Assembly (NCBI GenBank): GCA_022457155.1
Contig: JAJGOT010000359.1
Coordinates: 1-64,000 of the forward strand
Source: Cladopsammia gracilis
Lineage: Eukaryota > Cnidaria > Anthozoa > Scleractinia > Dendrophylliidae
DNA length: 64,000 bases
Reading direction: 5' to 3'
Numbering within the stretch: the first letter of the stretch is position 1; each line of letters opens with the position of its first letter. The position numbers were made by a program, and so were the translations under genes. Of the stretch, positions 52,165-64,000 are shown one piece after another. Below the pieces are notes generated by a model. The model saw only the letters and a program-made list of their open reading frames with translations, ran no database searches and was not told the origin of the DNA.

Positions 52165-52165
52165 T

Positions 52166-55100
52166 TGTAATTCAACACATTGATAACAAAGCACAGTTTG
52201 AAGAAAAAATATCGCCGACAAGCCTTTTATTTTAAAATAGGCTTACATATGTTTTACCGCGCGAAACTTGCAACATCACACAGTTCATGAATGAAAGTGG
52301 CGTCTTTGTCAATATTGCGCAAGTTTGAACATTATAACTGTTTTATAATTTAACACATGCATTGATAACAAATCACAGTTTCGAGAAAAAATTCATTGAG
52401 ATATACAACCTTTCATTAAGTAAAAAGGCTAACAACAATATTTTACCTCGCACCATTTCTTAAACAATAGCAGCGAATGCCGAAACTTTTGCCAAGCTAA
52501 AATTAAATTAAATTATTAGCGTACACAATCAGTTGACAGTTTCTACGAAGAGCTTTCGTCTACTCAAAGAACGGGACAGAGTAGTGACTACAAGAATTAA
52601 AACACAGTAAAATGGCATAGAATGTCTTAGTTTCAAGTGTTTCGTATCTTAAAAAGTTCAATTCAGAATCAAAACAAATTGAACAAACACACGGCTACGA
52701 ACCTAAACATAGCGGCGAAAAGTCGAAAAGAACTGCAGCGTGGACAGTATGTCTTACAAAAATTCACAAGGAGGATACAAAAAACGATGAAAACCTCGTA
52801 CCTGTAGTTGATTTGGCTTTTTAGTCCCTTCCATCAGCACCAAATTTTCAAACATCGAAGTACGAGCTGAATCGATCAATCTGATCAATGTTGTTTACAA
52901 ACTTGGATGCTCGTTTTTTAGCTCCTACAGCCGTAATGACCAGATCAGAAACTTTTCTGAGGAAACATCAAATCTATATCATATTCCAGAGGTGATTACC
53001 AAAGGAATTTTACGAAAATTGTGCTCCTTCATTCACTCCTTGTCGAGCGGTTAAACTTTGAACCAGTTTTCATTCAGCTACGCCAAGAAACACTGCGACC
53101 GCGACCGCGACAACGCGAAAATTTCGCGCCTTTTTTATCCAATCATGTGAACAGTATTTTTTCTCTTTTCTTTTCTTCTCTTTTTTTCTTTCTTTTCCCT
53201 TTTTTAACCAGTTCACGCACTTTTTCGCCCAAAAACACGAAATTGCAGGCAGCAGTCATTTTCACTTCAAAATGCGAAATTTACCGCCATCGCTGGTTAT
53301 ACGTCATGTAGACATAACGTATATCGATAACTTTTTGACCATATTTGGGCAGTGTATCAATGTGTTAAATTATAAAATGTGTTATAAAGAAGGATAACAA
53401 GGGCACCACCTTTATGTGTGTTACAGTTCCAGTAAGCTATGCGCGTGCTACTTTGAGAAAACTGGGAAACCGCAGCCATAATATAATATTTTCTTACTGC
53501 AGGCCAAGAAAATGTGTTATGTTTAAAGATTGTGTGAGTTTCCTCTAAACAAACGTTTGTTTACGTTGAGAATCTTCTACCACTTGGAAGTTCTTAATAG
53601 ACTGGATCAAACCCAATGGACTCATTTTAGATTACGATTCAGACAAAAAATGTTAATTCCTAATCGTTGAGCAGTGAAAAAGGCGAGAGGTGGAGCAAGA
53701 TAACCGCATGATAACAGTAAAAACCAATCCAATTGCGATGATAAAGCTTAAAAGTTAATTATGTAAATATTACCGCGTACGAACTGTATCACACAGGAAA
53801 TGAAGACACGGCGACACCTCCTGATCAAGGCATCAAGGCATAGCAATTGAGAAAAATCTGCGCGAAAGCCTTGAAATGCTAGAAAAAAATATAAATTGGG
53901 TCATGAAAAGAACAAGATGTGTTTAGCAAATGTCGGGTGCATCTATTCATCTCGCACTGTTCTAGGTTCCCTACATAAACTGAACAGTTCCATTATGCAC
54001 TGCCAGAAGTTTGCTTCAGTTTATATTGCAAGAAAGTTATAACAACTCTTGTCAAATATTGAATTTGTTAGTCGTTTGTTTTGAGTTCAAAAGCGTGTTT
54101 GCCAGTGTTAAAAGGACATATCCTCACTGATCATAAACATCAAGTGAAGACAATATACAATATGATCAATAAGCTGTGGAGCGTTTTAGAAAGATAAATT
54201 ACAACTAAGAAACTTATTAAATGGACACTGCTTTCTTTGAATTAATTTTGATATTTCTCCTTTCAGCCTGACAGTGTTAGAGAAAAAAACTCTAAATATC
54301 ACCCACCTCAGTAACACCTCAATGCTCTTTCCCTGTGAATCTTCTGAGTAGAACGGATGTGAACTAGCGTGTGTTAAGAGAACAGACAACCTTTTAGCCT
54401 GTAATGAATGTCCTCAAGAAACAAATTTGCTCTTGACAGTCATACAAATAACTTATCGCGGTAAAATCGCGATAGCCGAAGCTGGATCCAAATTATCAGT
54501 GCGAATATTTTAGCGAGAGTTAGATGGAAAAGATACCTTTTATCTTTCTTACGATACATCTGCCTCGTTGAATACAAAGGTTTTTTATAAAATACAAAAC
54601 CTTTACCCGAATAAACGTTTATAACCCCGTTTTTACTATCAGTTTGTGTGTCGTATGCTACATGAAGAACTTACCAACCTTGCGAGGCCAATATAATAAT
54701 TTCGTCGGGTATTTTTTTAAAAAGCTTCCTGAAAATTCATTATTCTATTCGATCGTCAACTAAAAACCGAAACATTTTATCGATAATAGCAGCGGTTTAC
54801 CATATTTGTGACGGCTGACACGCAGCTCTAGAAACTTTCAACTCTTAAGACTGATTAATTTTAACGTCTGACAAATTTGGCTTACAATTAGGGTGTCTGT
54901 TAAGCGATACAGAAACAGCACAGACGAATCTACTCACTTCACAACCAACATACAGTTAGTTGGTAAAAAAAGACTGCATGTAGCCTCTAAAATATGATCA
55001 AATGAATTAGTAAATCTGCTTTGGAATCTTGTGGAGATCCCTAGATGAAGATAAGCTTGTATTAACAAACCCTCCACAAAATACAAATCTATAATTTTAT

Positions 55101-58100
55101 ATGACTAATCCGCACGCAGTGGTCACGAACCAATTTGTACTTGTAGCAAAACGGAATAAACGGTTCACGTGCTGTAAAAAGAAAGCTTTCCATAACCGAA
55201 CATTTTAACACCATTTGTCGCATTCGTTTGCAAATTTAACCTTAGCAGCCTTTAAAGTTTTGTTTGTGCAAATTATGTAAACACTTTCTCTACTCAATAT
55301 GTTTTCTCTTCATATTTTGACATTCAGATTTATTATCACTTATGAATCATGCATAATTAGTTTTCGCATAATATTTCCCGCAGAAATTTTAGATTCGATT
55401 TTTTCATACATTGAACTTAGAGGTTTATTACTTTGAATACTTGGCTGAAAATAAAGTTTTCCATACTAAAAAGTGTGTCTAAATTTATCAGTTTTAACTA
55501 GTTTAAGTTCAAAAGGGTAAATCTACACTTTCTTTAATCTCGGCTTGCGGGAATCTTTCTGCCAGATATCTCTTTCGATCTTTAGAAAACTCAATTTTGT
55601 ATCCTATTCAAACGATACAACTTCTGTAATGGTAACTTAGTATTGGACGCCATAAAGTTCACACAACTTTTCATCTTATTGTGACAGCGGCTTTTATTGA
55701 GACCCTAAGTTTAATTTCGAAAAGGTGATATTCTACTCCGTAAATATAATTCGCTGCTTGCATGGAGTACCCCATGGTAGGTTAAAGTATCGACACAGAT
55801 GTCGGCCAAATTTAAAAAGAGAACATAATAACACTTCTTATGTGCATGCTACGTCATTTTTGCTGATCCTTTCGCATAAAATATTGATTACATTCAAAAT
55901 GTTTGTAGGTCAAATTATTGTTCCAGATTATGGATTGTCGCGAAACCTTGCTTGTTTGTAGGCTTGCTTATCACAATTTCTACATTTTTATGAAAAGAAT
56001 AATTCAATGATGGGATATTTCGTCGTTCTTCTTTTTCTTAAGCTACAAACTTAACGTGGTTGTGCGGATTTGGATGGCACGAAGCCTTACTACTTTGCAA
56101 AGCAAAGATATATTTTTATTTGCTTTAATACTAATTCACGATGCAACAGGGGTGGTTAATTTTAATTTTATTCCAGAAACTCGTTAATACGATCGAGGCC
56201 CCATGTAGAGAAATATATGAAGAAAAGTAGCCGACGTCTGCAGCAAAGCAAGTCGTAAAAATTAAGTGTTAGCACGCCTAAGGCATAGGCGGCAAAAACT
56301 GATGATATTTAATTATATGTAATTTTCTGGTTATAAACATCACAAAAGGCTAGCTCTAAAAATATTCATTCTGGTGTTCTTAAATATCTTCTGAATCAAA
56401 GGACTGACGCGGAAAAAAGATATATAACAGTCCTAACAGGATTACTTAGGGGGAAAATGGCATGTAAAATGGGTATTTCAAGAAAACAAAACAAATAAAT
56501 GGCTCAATGACGAAAATATGTTTTGTGCAGTCAAATTTTAATACACTGCTGCAGACGAATCAGTCTAAATGTTAATGAACGCTGCAAAGGACCACAAAGG
56601 GAGTCATTCAGACGGCTTCTGTAACAGACACTGAAAAGGCGGCTGTTCTTGTTGATGGGTGAGTACAACAAAGTATGTTTTAATACATTGGTTCTATTTT
56701 ATTCAGTTTAGAATATAGTCTTTCCAGCAATCAGTTTTAAGACATTCTCCTGCCATTATAACCAGCTGTGCAACTGAGAGCAGGTACTCCGGCTTTTATA
56801 ATGTGTATCTTTGCTCAATATAGTAAGGCCGATTGATGACACCGGTCATCGGTCAAGTATTCCTTCTAGATGATAAACAAAAGATATTTGCTCTGTTTTG
56901 CTCTGTTTTACGGTGTTAACGTTTTATTCCCTATATTGTGACAATAAAAGTTGATCACTCGTTTCATAGGTTTTACAATGAGGATAATTTTATAAACAAA
57001 AGATATTTGCCCTGTTTACGGTGTTTAATAACATGGCGTTTTTCAAACGGATGTGCTGTTTCGAACAAAATGGTAATTTTCAACAGTTAGATGTGCATAG
57101 AAAATGAATTCGTAAAGTTAAGTTAACAACAAGCCAAACTTCAAACGCATTTGCAGTCATTGTATAAATCAAAGAATAACTGTATGCTTGGAGCATGGCG
57201 CAGTGGAATACGTATTGATCCCAGTTTCAGACCTCGTTTAATTCTGACAATAAACAAGGACCACTCGTTGCACATGTTATACAATTGGGAAACATAAATC
57301 GAGTCTTTTTTGCTTCATGTTGGAGCAAAAGTGACCATTCAGCGGCCACCATTTCAGAATTTGCTGAAAGAAGGCGGTTTCAATTTCTTTGGCGAGTTCG
57401 TTTCTGAACCGAGGTCATTTTCGTGGAAACACGGCGAGAACTGAAAGTTATTTGTGGATAACAAAAATAATATCCCGCGGTAGTTGAATTTGATAATTTG
57501 TACTGAATATCTAAGTTCGATTGCGAAACAGCCGCAAGCCAAAAAGTCCACATTAACATAAGCAAATCACTCTTTATTTAGGCTACTTCATATGGAAAAT
57601 TGAAGTTATTATCGGGAATTTTGACGTTTTTGTCAAACCAGCTGTTAACAAATAACACGCGGCAATGAAATGCGAAAACGAATGCAAAAGTTCCCTATAC
57701 TTTTAATTTTATTTCGCGCCCTTAAAATGGTTCAATGCACTGACTTGAAATTTACAGAGATAGTGCAATACATGTTAAAAAGATTAAAAATATATATCGA
57801 CTAGATTTTAAATAAACGCTTCCCTGACAAAAGTGTTACTTGTCTGAGTAAAATGAGCATACTTAAGACATTAAGCAAACAGGATGAAACCTTCAAGGAA
57901 TGTATTTTTATGGTATATGATAAATATGTGGTGAAAATATTGTTTCATTTATCAGTAAAGCACTGGCATCGACGAATTAACAGAAAGTTACGCGAATCTT
58001 TAAATTTTTGATGGAATATTCAACACATTTTTATTCGAAAAGGCTCTCATAGAATTTTTTCAAAATTTACTGTCTTGAACTACATCTAGACAAAAAGAGG

Positions 58101-59709
58101 CATACAGTCGTTTTAAAAGTTTAGATCATAGATGTTGAGAAAATTGCTAATATGCAGCAACCATGACGTCATCAGATCGTTGTTATGGTAACACCGATGT
58201 CAATCAAATCTACTTTTTTGAAAAGTTCATTTCATCTCTAGTATATGTGTGAAGCAGCTTGCCTGACCGAGCTTAGATAGTGAAGTATGAGCAGTTCAAA
58301 GTTGGGATGTTGGGTCACCAAAAAAGAACGGTTGAGTCACCTTAAAACTAAGCACCCTTGTCATACATGAAATGCTTAAAAAAATAATAATAGGAAGATA
58401 TCAAGTAAATTTTTTTGAATACAAATAAACCATGATCGGTTTTACGGAGTTTTCCAAGAGACAAGATAAAACTCGCTTTCGATACGGTAGACTATGAGAT
58501 CTTATTGTTAAAAGTAATGCGCCGATCAATTCGAAACTACCCTCCTCCCCCCCCCCCCCCCCCCCCCCCATTGATGATTGGCTCGTTCAAATTCCCGCCT
58601 CCCTCGGCCAAAATTGCGTTCAATCTGGCCCAACCCTTGTGCCAGATTTGACGGTCAAATGCCGGTCCCCAGGGACATATGTTTAAATAGTGAGGATAAG
58701 AAAAGGCATTTGTTTTATTCTGAGTGATTCCTTGTGCGGTTAAAAAATGTTATAAAATATTTACAGCAAAGTCGCCTATTACCTTTCGGCGGCGCTGTTG
58801 GGGTCTGGAACAAATCGCTTGCAATCATCTATCCACGATGTGGAACTTTATATAATACACTAAACGTATTTAGCAACTAAATGCAAAGTAGCACTTTTGA
58901 GCGAGGTTGTTGTTCATTTCACAGTTTTTGTTCATTCGCCATTCGATGGCTGTTCATGCTTTGCGGACAGCCTATTTTACGAAACAGACAAGATCAGCAA
59001 CCTTTACTTTCAACAAGTCGACCGGCAATTGATTTCACTATTTGACACTATAAAATGTACAAAATATTTATCATTTTAATACCCGCTAGTTTTATTTATA
59101 CCTTCAAAAATACTAATGAGCTTTAGAAAGCCCTTTTTGTTGAGCCATTCTCTTACGAAAGCAAAATCTTTAACGCTAAGCTCATCCATATTCAACGTGA
59201 TGATGACCACGTGTATTCCACTGAAAAAAAAAGAATACTGATTTTTAATCCGAAACTTCCAGTGTAAATTCTCCACCCCACCCAGGCAAAAGTTCAAATT
59301 CCCCAATTTCTGTATTACCCTGAAGAAAAGAGGCTGTGCCTTTCGAAACATTGGATATTTTACAAATATAGTAGTTTCCATACCGTGAATCAGTAGTTTT
59401 ATCAAATTCCCCACCCCCGGGAAGGCCTTTCGGGGTATGCCCGGGTGATGTTGAAGGTTCGAATTGATCGGCGCAAAAATCTCTACAGAATTCAGGTAAA
59501 TGCTTACAACAGGTTTCAGTCACATTTAGAACTGAATCGAACGCAAAAATGTTTTGCCAGTGACTCACTTTCTAAAAATACAGTGTATTGGGTCCTCTAT
59601 TATCTCTATTAAACATAAACGACTTACCAAATTGCTTATCTAATCATTAGATAAGCAACTGAATTTGGCACATCGTTGATGTATGGAATATATGCATTTA
59701 TGTCTAGCC
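52166..59709. other. gene-poor region without recognised genes
   Basis: Contains the diverged duplication 52138-52260 / 52317-52440 ('cacattgataacaaa-cacagttt' in both), a pyrimidine-rich run at 53155-53210, a poly-C run at about 58546-58569, and a possible small exon at 56590-56658 that is not supported by neighbours. Several 60-110 codon ORFs (55725-55961, 58897-59079, 59076-59568) have no family features. Confidence 0.4.
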
Positions 59710-60410
59710 TAGAATGTATGCAGATAATACTCATCCTTATATAATTCAAACTTGCCTTAATGCAGATTTGGAAAATATCTGCAAATAGCTGATTACAAAT
59801 CAACTTACACTATAGATATGGCTAAAACCGAATTTATATTAATTAGTTCGCGAAAAAAAACTTTTAAAACATCCTAACTGCATCACCATTCCTTGCTGTT
59901 AATGGTTCTCCCATAAATCAAGCCTCAACTACTAAATCCCTGGGTGTGCGTATTGACGAAAATCTTACCTGGAGCAGTCATATCAATAAATTGGCAAAAA
60001 CGATTGCCTCTGGTATTGCAGCCATTTAACAGGTAAGGAAGTTTGTCCCTTCGTCAACATTACAATTTATTTGCAAAGCCTTAGTTCCACAGCATTTCGA
60101 TTATTGCACTGTCGCCGGTTTGGATGAGAAATTGAGACATAAACGGCTATGAGATAACATGTTAACCTTCTCAAGTTATGACGCTAATGCAACTCATCAG
60201 TAATTGAATCTCTAGGTTGGAAAAATCTTAATACTCAGCGTGAAGTTTACAAAGCCTTGATGGTCTACACCCTTGTGGTCTATAAATCCCTAAATGATCT
60301 CACGCCTGGGCATTTAAGTTCCAAATTTGTGAATCGAAATAATATAGCTTTCTTTTACCATATACCACCTTCGAACCACTTTTTGCTACATTGGTGCAGT
60401 TCTCAGGAAG
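59710..60410 (+). pseudogene. LINE reverse transcriptase C-terminal relic
   Basis: The plus strand reads MYADNTHPY (degenerate FADD/YADD box), then VNGSPINQASTTKSLGVRID, ENLTWSSHINKLAKTIASGI, a stop, VRKFVPSSTLQFICKALVPQ and HFDYCT. Later it gives LGWKNLNTQREVYKALMVYT and SLNDLTPGHLSSKFVNRNNI. These are the palm end, thumb and C-terminal segments of a CR1-like non-LTR retrotransposon. Multiple stops and frameshifts make it an old dead copy. It is unrelated in frame to the copy at 41120-42397. Confidence 0.85.
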
Positions 60411-61117
60411 CTACACATTAGGCGATTTTATACGCCGATCACGGCGATTGGCGAAAGTGTGCCCGGTGCTGCGACGGCGATTTTCGCCGATCGCCGCGAT
60501 ATTTCGTTTCGGCATTCATGGAAAGCAGTTTTAATACCATAAGTTACTGTATAGATTTTAACCATGGATAAATAAAGGTTACTTTAAGTTTCAGTTAAAG
60601 ACTTAAATTTTATTTGTTGCTTTTGAAAGCTAAGAAATAAAATTCGAAGTTGACGAAATAAGTTGGGCTGGACTGAAGGCTAAAAATTACACTACCATTC
60701 CAAAGATTTTGAATTTAAAATAAAGTTTCGGACGTGAAACGTTATCGGGACTTTCGAGGAACGAGATCCGTGCCGTCTACAGCCCATGACACTTATTTTT
60801 ACTATTAGAGAACTAGTAAAATAATTTTAAACAAAATTTGACCATTATTTTTGGGTTTCCATTGATATAAGTTTTAACGTTACACTCGTCTCTGAATGCA
60901 TGTGTCAGCGGCTGAACCAAAAAGCGCAGAAGACGAAGGATAATCTGGACAACAATCTCAATTGATCTTGGTTATGAGACGTCGCCCGCAACTACACTAA
61001 GAGACCATTTCCACTCTTTGATAAGTTCTCAATTCTCTTTAATTGCACGAGTGCATTACATTGTGTATAATTTTATTATTATTATTATTATTATCATGTG
61101 TTCTCTATTATTATTAG
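60411..61117. other. spacer
   Basis: A GC-rich patch at 60430-60510 has several short complementary words around 'gccgatcacggcg' and 'cgccgatcgccgcg'. An ATT run ends at 61092. No gene. Confidence 0.4.
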
Positions 61118-62221
61118 CCACTGGAGAATGCAATATCTTGCGTGCTCATCCCTGCCATTACAGAACGGCAGTGTGGCCAGCTTGACAGGGAAATACTAGC
61201 ATTACCAGCTCGGTTGGGTGGCCTGGGACTGAGCAATCCATGTCAAGATGCTCATCGTGAGTATACGTGACCACGCCCCTTGTCGAGCAGATCGTGTCTC
61301 AGATGCACCAACTTCCGGATGACTCTCTGATAAAATCAGTACAACATGAAGTGAGAAGAGAGCGAGTCAAGGATCTCGAAGACAGGGCGGAGAGATTAAA
61401 GGAGATTGCACCAGAAAAGACCCGGCGCGCACTAGATCTGGCTACGGAAAAAGGATTGTCGATGTGGCTCACAGTGCTTCCTCTCAAAGAGCTGGGGTTC
61501 AACCTTAACAAAAGGCAGTTTCGCGATGGGATCTTGCTACGCTATGACTGGCCAATTAACGACATACCATCAACGTGCGTATGCGGGGAAGCGTTTACCG
61601 TCGACCATGCCATGATCTGTAAGAAGGGCGGTTTTGTCATCCAGAGACATAATGAGCTCAGAGACCTTGAGGCGGAGTTTCTGGATATGGTATGTAATGA
61701 CGTCGCTATTGAACCGGTGCTCCAAGATACGTTAGGAGAGCAGTTAACAAGAGGATCTAACAAATCGCAGGATGCAAGGCTCGATATACATGCACGTGGA
61801 TTTTGGGAGCCCCCAACGATCAGCCTTTTTTGATGTCAGGGTTTGTCACCCAAACGCTGAATCGTACAGGAATCTCAGCCCAGATCAAATCTACCGTATG
61901 CACGAGAACGAGAAAAAGCGCCAATACTCTAGTAGAGTCCTCGACATCGAACACGGGACATTTACACCTCTCGTATTCACGACAACCGGTGGAATGGGTA
62001 AGGAATGCTTGATGTATCACAGTCGCCTAGCTGAGATGATCGCGATAAAGAAGGGAGAAGATTATGCGAAAACAATTTCATGGATCCGTGCAAGAATATC
62101 TTTTGCACTTCTAAGATCTGCACTGATTTGTCTGAGAGGGTCACGGACTGCAAAGAGAGCATCTTGGGACTTTAGAAGTGTAGATATAGAGATAGAGACT
62201 GCCGAAGGAAATATTAATTAG
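61118..62221 (+). pseudogene. 3' part of a non-LTR retrotransposon with zinc knuckle and nuclease-like domain
   Basis: The first frame gives SCVLIPAITERQCGQLDREI and LPARLGGLGLSNPCQDAHRE. After a frame change at about 61265 it gives VEQIVSQMHQLPDDSLIKSV and a knuckle CVCGEAFTVDHAMIC (C-x-C-x7-H-x3-C), then ARLDIHARGFW. After a one-base shift near 61802 it gives SAFFDVRVCHPNAESYRN, EHGTFTPLVFTTTGGMGKEC and ISWIRARISFALLRSALI. The order knuckle, then RxD...D-x-(E/K)-like motif matches the C-terminal half of a retroelement family common in cnidarians with a restriction-like nuclease. The RT domain is missing, so it is 5'-truncated next to an ATT run. Two frameshifts make it inactive. Confidence 0.8.
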
Positions 62222-62439
62222 TTCATTTATTTTTAAATTATTATTTTCGACCTTGTGAAAAGAATTGAGTACGTTTTTCAATCGATATGTATATAAAAAT
62301 ATTTTAATTACGTGTAGTTAATAATTTTGTATTTGTTTTGCTCCATTAGTTTTTTAAATTATATATTTTTGAATATCTATTTGCTTGAACTTGTCAAGCG
62401 TTATGAAATGAAAATTTATATGAATGAACTTTATAGCTT

Positions 62440-62629
62440 TTTCCTGCAAGTGTACATAAGATTGATGTTAAGGCTTAATCGATTTTTAAGAAATTTGTTA
62501 ATAAAGTATACTTTTACGATTTTAAAATTTTTATTATTATTTTCCTGCAAGTGTACATAAGATTGATGTTAAGGCTTAATCGATTTTTAAGAAATTTGTT
62601 AATAAAGTATACTTTTTATTATTAAAAAA

Positions 62630-62661
<32 letters not shown>

Positions 62662-62680
62662 ACTTATTATTATTATTGTA
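62440..62680. repeat. 73-bp direct repeat and ATT tail
   Basis: 'ttcctgcaagtgtacataag' through 'gttaataaagtatac' is present at 62440-62512 and again, almost unchanged, at 62541-62613. A run of ATT units (about 62629-62658) follows. This may be the 3' UTR and tail of the retrotransposon relic that ends at 62221. Confidence 0.8.
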
Positions 62681-62689
62681 TTATTATTG

Positions 62690-63284
62690 TAAGCGACTAC
62701 CTCTCGTAAGCGACCACGACCACTTTCAACGCTAATGACTTGAACTTTGTATTGTTTTTAACCTCTGGTAAGCGACCACTCACCCATATTACAATGTCAC
62801 CACAGACACAAATTTAGTACAACATCCGATACAATTGGGGATTTTCACTTACGTCATTAGATTTTTGAATTTTTATGACGTCATGTGCAAACCCCCAATA
62901 TGTTGTGCTGATAGGCGTTTTTTTCATGATTCAAAGTTAAGACCTCCTGTGTCTGACCGTAAAACTCCCAGTGACCTGACCGTAAGACCCCCTGTGTCTG
63001 ACCGTAAGACCCCCTGTGTCTGACCGTAAGCTGCCTGTGTCTGAGCGTAAGACCCCCTGTGGTCTGACCGTAAGCTGCCTGTGTCTGACCGTAAGACCCC
63101 CTATGTCTGACCGTAAGACCCCCTGTGTCTGACCGTAAGCTGCCTGTGTCTGAGCGTAAGACCCCCTGTGGTCTGACCGTAAGATCCTCTGTGGTCTGAC
63201 CGTAAGACCCTCTGTGGTCTGACCTCTCGTAAAAGACCACCTTGGCTTTATATTTTGGGTGGTCGCTAACGGGAGGTTCAACTG
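62690..63284. mobile_element. MITE fragment with 21-23 bp variable repeat
   Basis: The right end reads inward 'cagttgaacctcccgttagc' then 'gaccaccc', and the left has 'taagcgaccacgaccac', so the left terminus is missing. Between 62937 and 63240 about 13 units of 21-23 bp ('gtaagaccccctgtgtctga' type, alternating with 'gtaagctgcctgtgtctga') form a minisatellite. The layout parallels 31143-31547, where short 'gtccgcc' units also fill an element with 'gaact'-like ends. Confidence 0.65.
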
Positions 63285-63290
63285 TATTTT

Positions 63291-64000
63291 CAAACGTCAA
63301 CGGTTTAATTCATTCACTCCAGATTAAAAAAAAAAACATTCATGCTATCATTCAACTGCGTTCGGCAAAGTATAAATAAAACAAGTCGTGCTGCTGCCGT
63401 GTAGCACTGACGACAGGTTATCGGGCAGGTTATGCTGCGCTAAACTTGAGGCACATCGATTTACATTTAGTTTGCCGAACATGACGGCTACCAACGCATG
63501 CTATAGTCCACCGTAAGTTCTGAATTGAATTCGGCGCGCTGTTAAATGAACCAAGCCTTAGTTTATAGGGTTATTTAAGGATTTTCTGGCGCCCAAGAAA
63601 TGCTTAATGAAATAAGTGTTTCTTTTATTACGTTTGCTCGTAAGCCGGTTTTAAGATGATAATGAGTTCAGTAACATGTTAATGAGCTTTTAACATTCTT
63701 ATGCGGTGATTTCTTTTAAACTGAAGGGAGCTTAAGCAACGACGACGGCAACACCGAGGTAAACGTCACTTGAAAAAGGGATTTGAGCTATTTTAAACTA
63801 CTTTGCAGTTGTTCCAAGTTGTTTAGTTTGTCTAACCGAAACGTGACTGGATTATGCAGGATCTTAATTTGTAGGGGCGGCTTTCAAGTCCATGTGTTCA
63901 CGTTCTCCACAAAACTTATAATTTGATTATTTGACGTTGTTGTCTTGCATGGAACGGCGTGGGGGGGGGGGGGGGCGATGTGGAGGGGGTAATGTTAAAA
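63291..64000. other. right end of window, no gene
   Basis: No exon recognised. A run of 16 or more G (63961-63975) lies at the very end. Confidence 0.4.

Noticed and set aside
57184..57245. Initiator-tRNA-like string 'ggcgcagtggaa'
   Set aside because: Only an A-box-like word. No acceptor or T stem can be drawn.
58897..59079. 60-codon ORF
   Set aside because: No motif, neighbours or splice sites that support it.
61299..62162. Minus-strand ORFs across the retrotransposon relic
   Set aside because: Antisense shadows.

Overview
This window looks like nuclear DNA of an animal, most likely a cnidarian and probably a stony coral or other hexacoral. It is AT-rich. Coding exons are sparse and spliced with ordinary GT/AG introns. 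There is an aminergic-type seven-helix receptor and a long C2H2 zinc-finger gene. Most of the remainder is decayed transposons: LINE reverse transcriptases, elements with a restriction-like endonuclease, Harbinger, a Crypton-like recombinase, and many short elements with inverted ends. The cnidarian assignment is an inference from gene content and repeat style. No rRNA gene, CRISPR array, operon or prokaryotic signature was seen.

Layout. 0-13 kb (+ strand): the last four coding exons (323-397, 7408-7491, 11731-11833, 12486-12673) of a cGMP phosphodiesterase of the PDE5/6/11 group. It is closest in style to PDE6 and ends in a prenylation box, CSIL. Its introns of 7.0, 4.2 and 0.65 kb hold foldback elements, a broken retrotransposon, nested MITEs and a DNA element that contains a 1.7-kb minisatellite with a 102-bp unit. 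13-17 kb: two MITE-like elements. 17.9-21.2 kb (- strand): a 980-residue protein with eight C-terminal C2H2 fingers. 23.9-31.6 kb: TTAA-flanked MITEs, a Harbinger relic and a 0.5-kb foldback with a THAP-like core. 33.8-34.9 kb (- strand): an intronless-coding aminergic-like GPCR that lacks the usual TM3-ECL2 cysteine pair. 39.0-39.2 kb (+): a probable terminal exon of an unidentified membrane protein.

39.9-43.3 kb holds a Crypton-like fragment and LINE relics. 48.7-52.2 kb holds a MITE, perfect palindromes, a foldback with a tRNA-like core and a 1.45-kb minisatellite with a 33-bp unit that is open in several frames. 52.2-59.7 kb is almost featureless. 59.7-63.3 kb holds two more retrotransposon relics and a MITE with a 21-23 bp variable tandem repeat.

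The host genes do not form a functional cluster and seem independently transcribed. The phosphodiesterase and the GPCR could both belong to signalling pathways, but nothing in the DNA ties them together. The most notable points are the CAAX-tailed PDE6-like gene, the receptor without the conserved disulfide, the transposon that appears to carry a minisatellite, and at least three families of TTAA-bounded elements.
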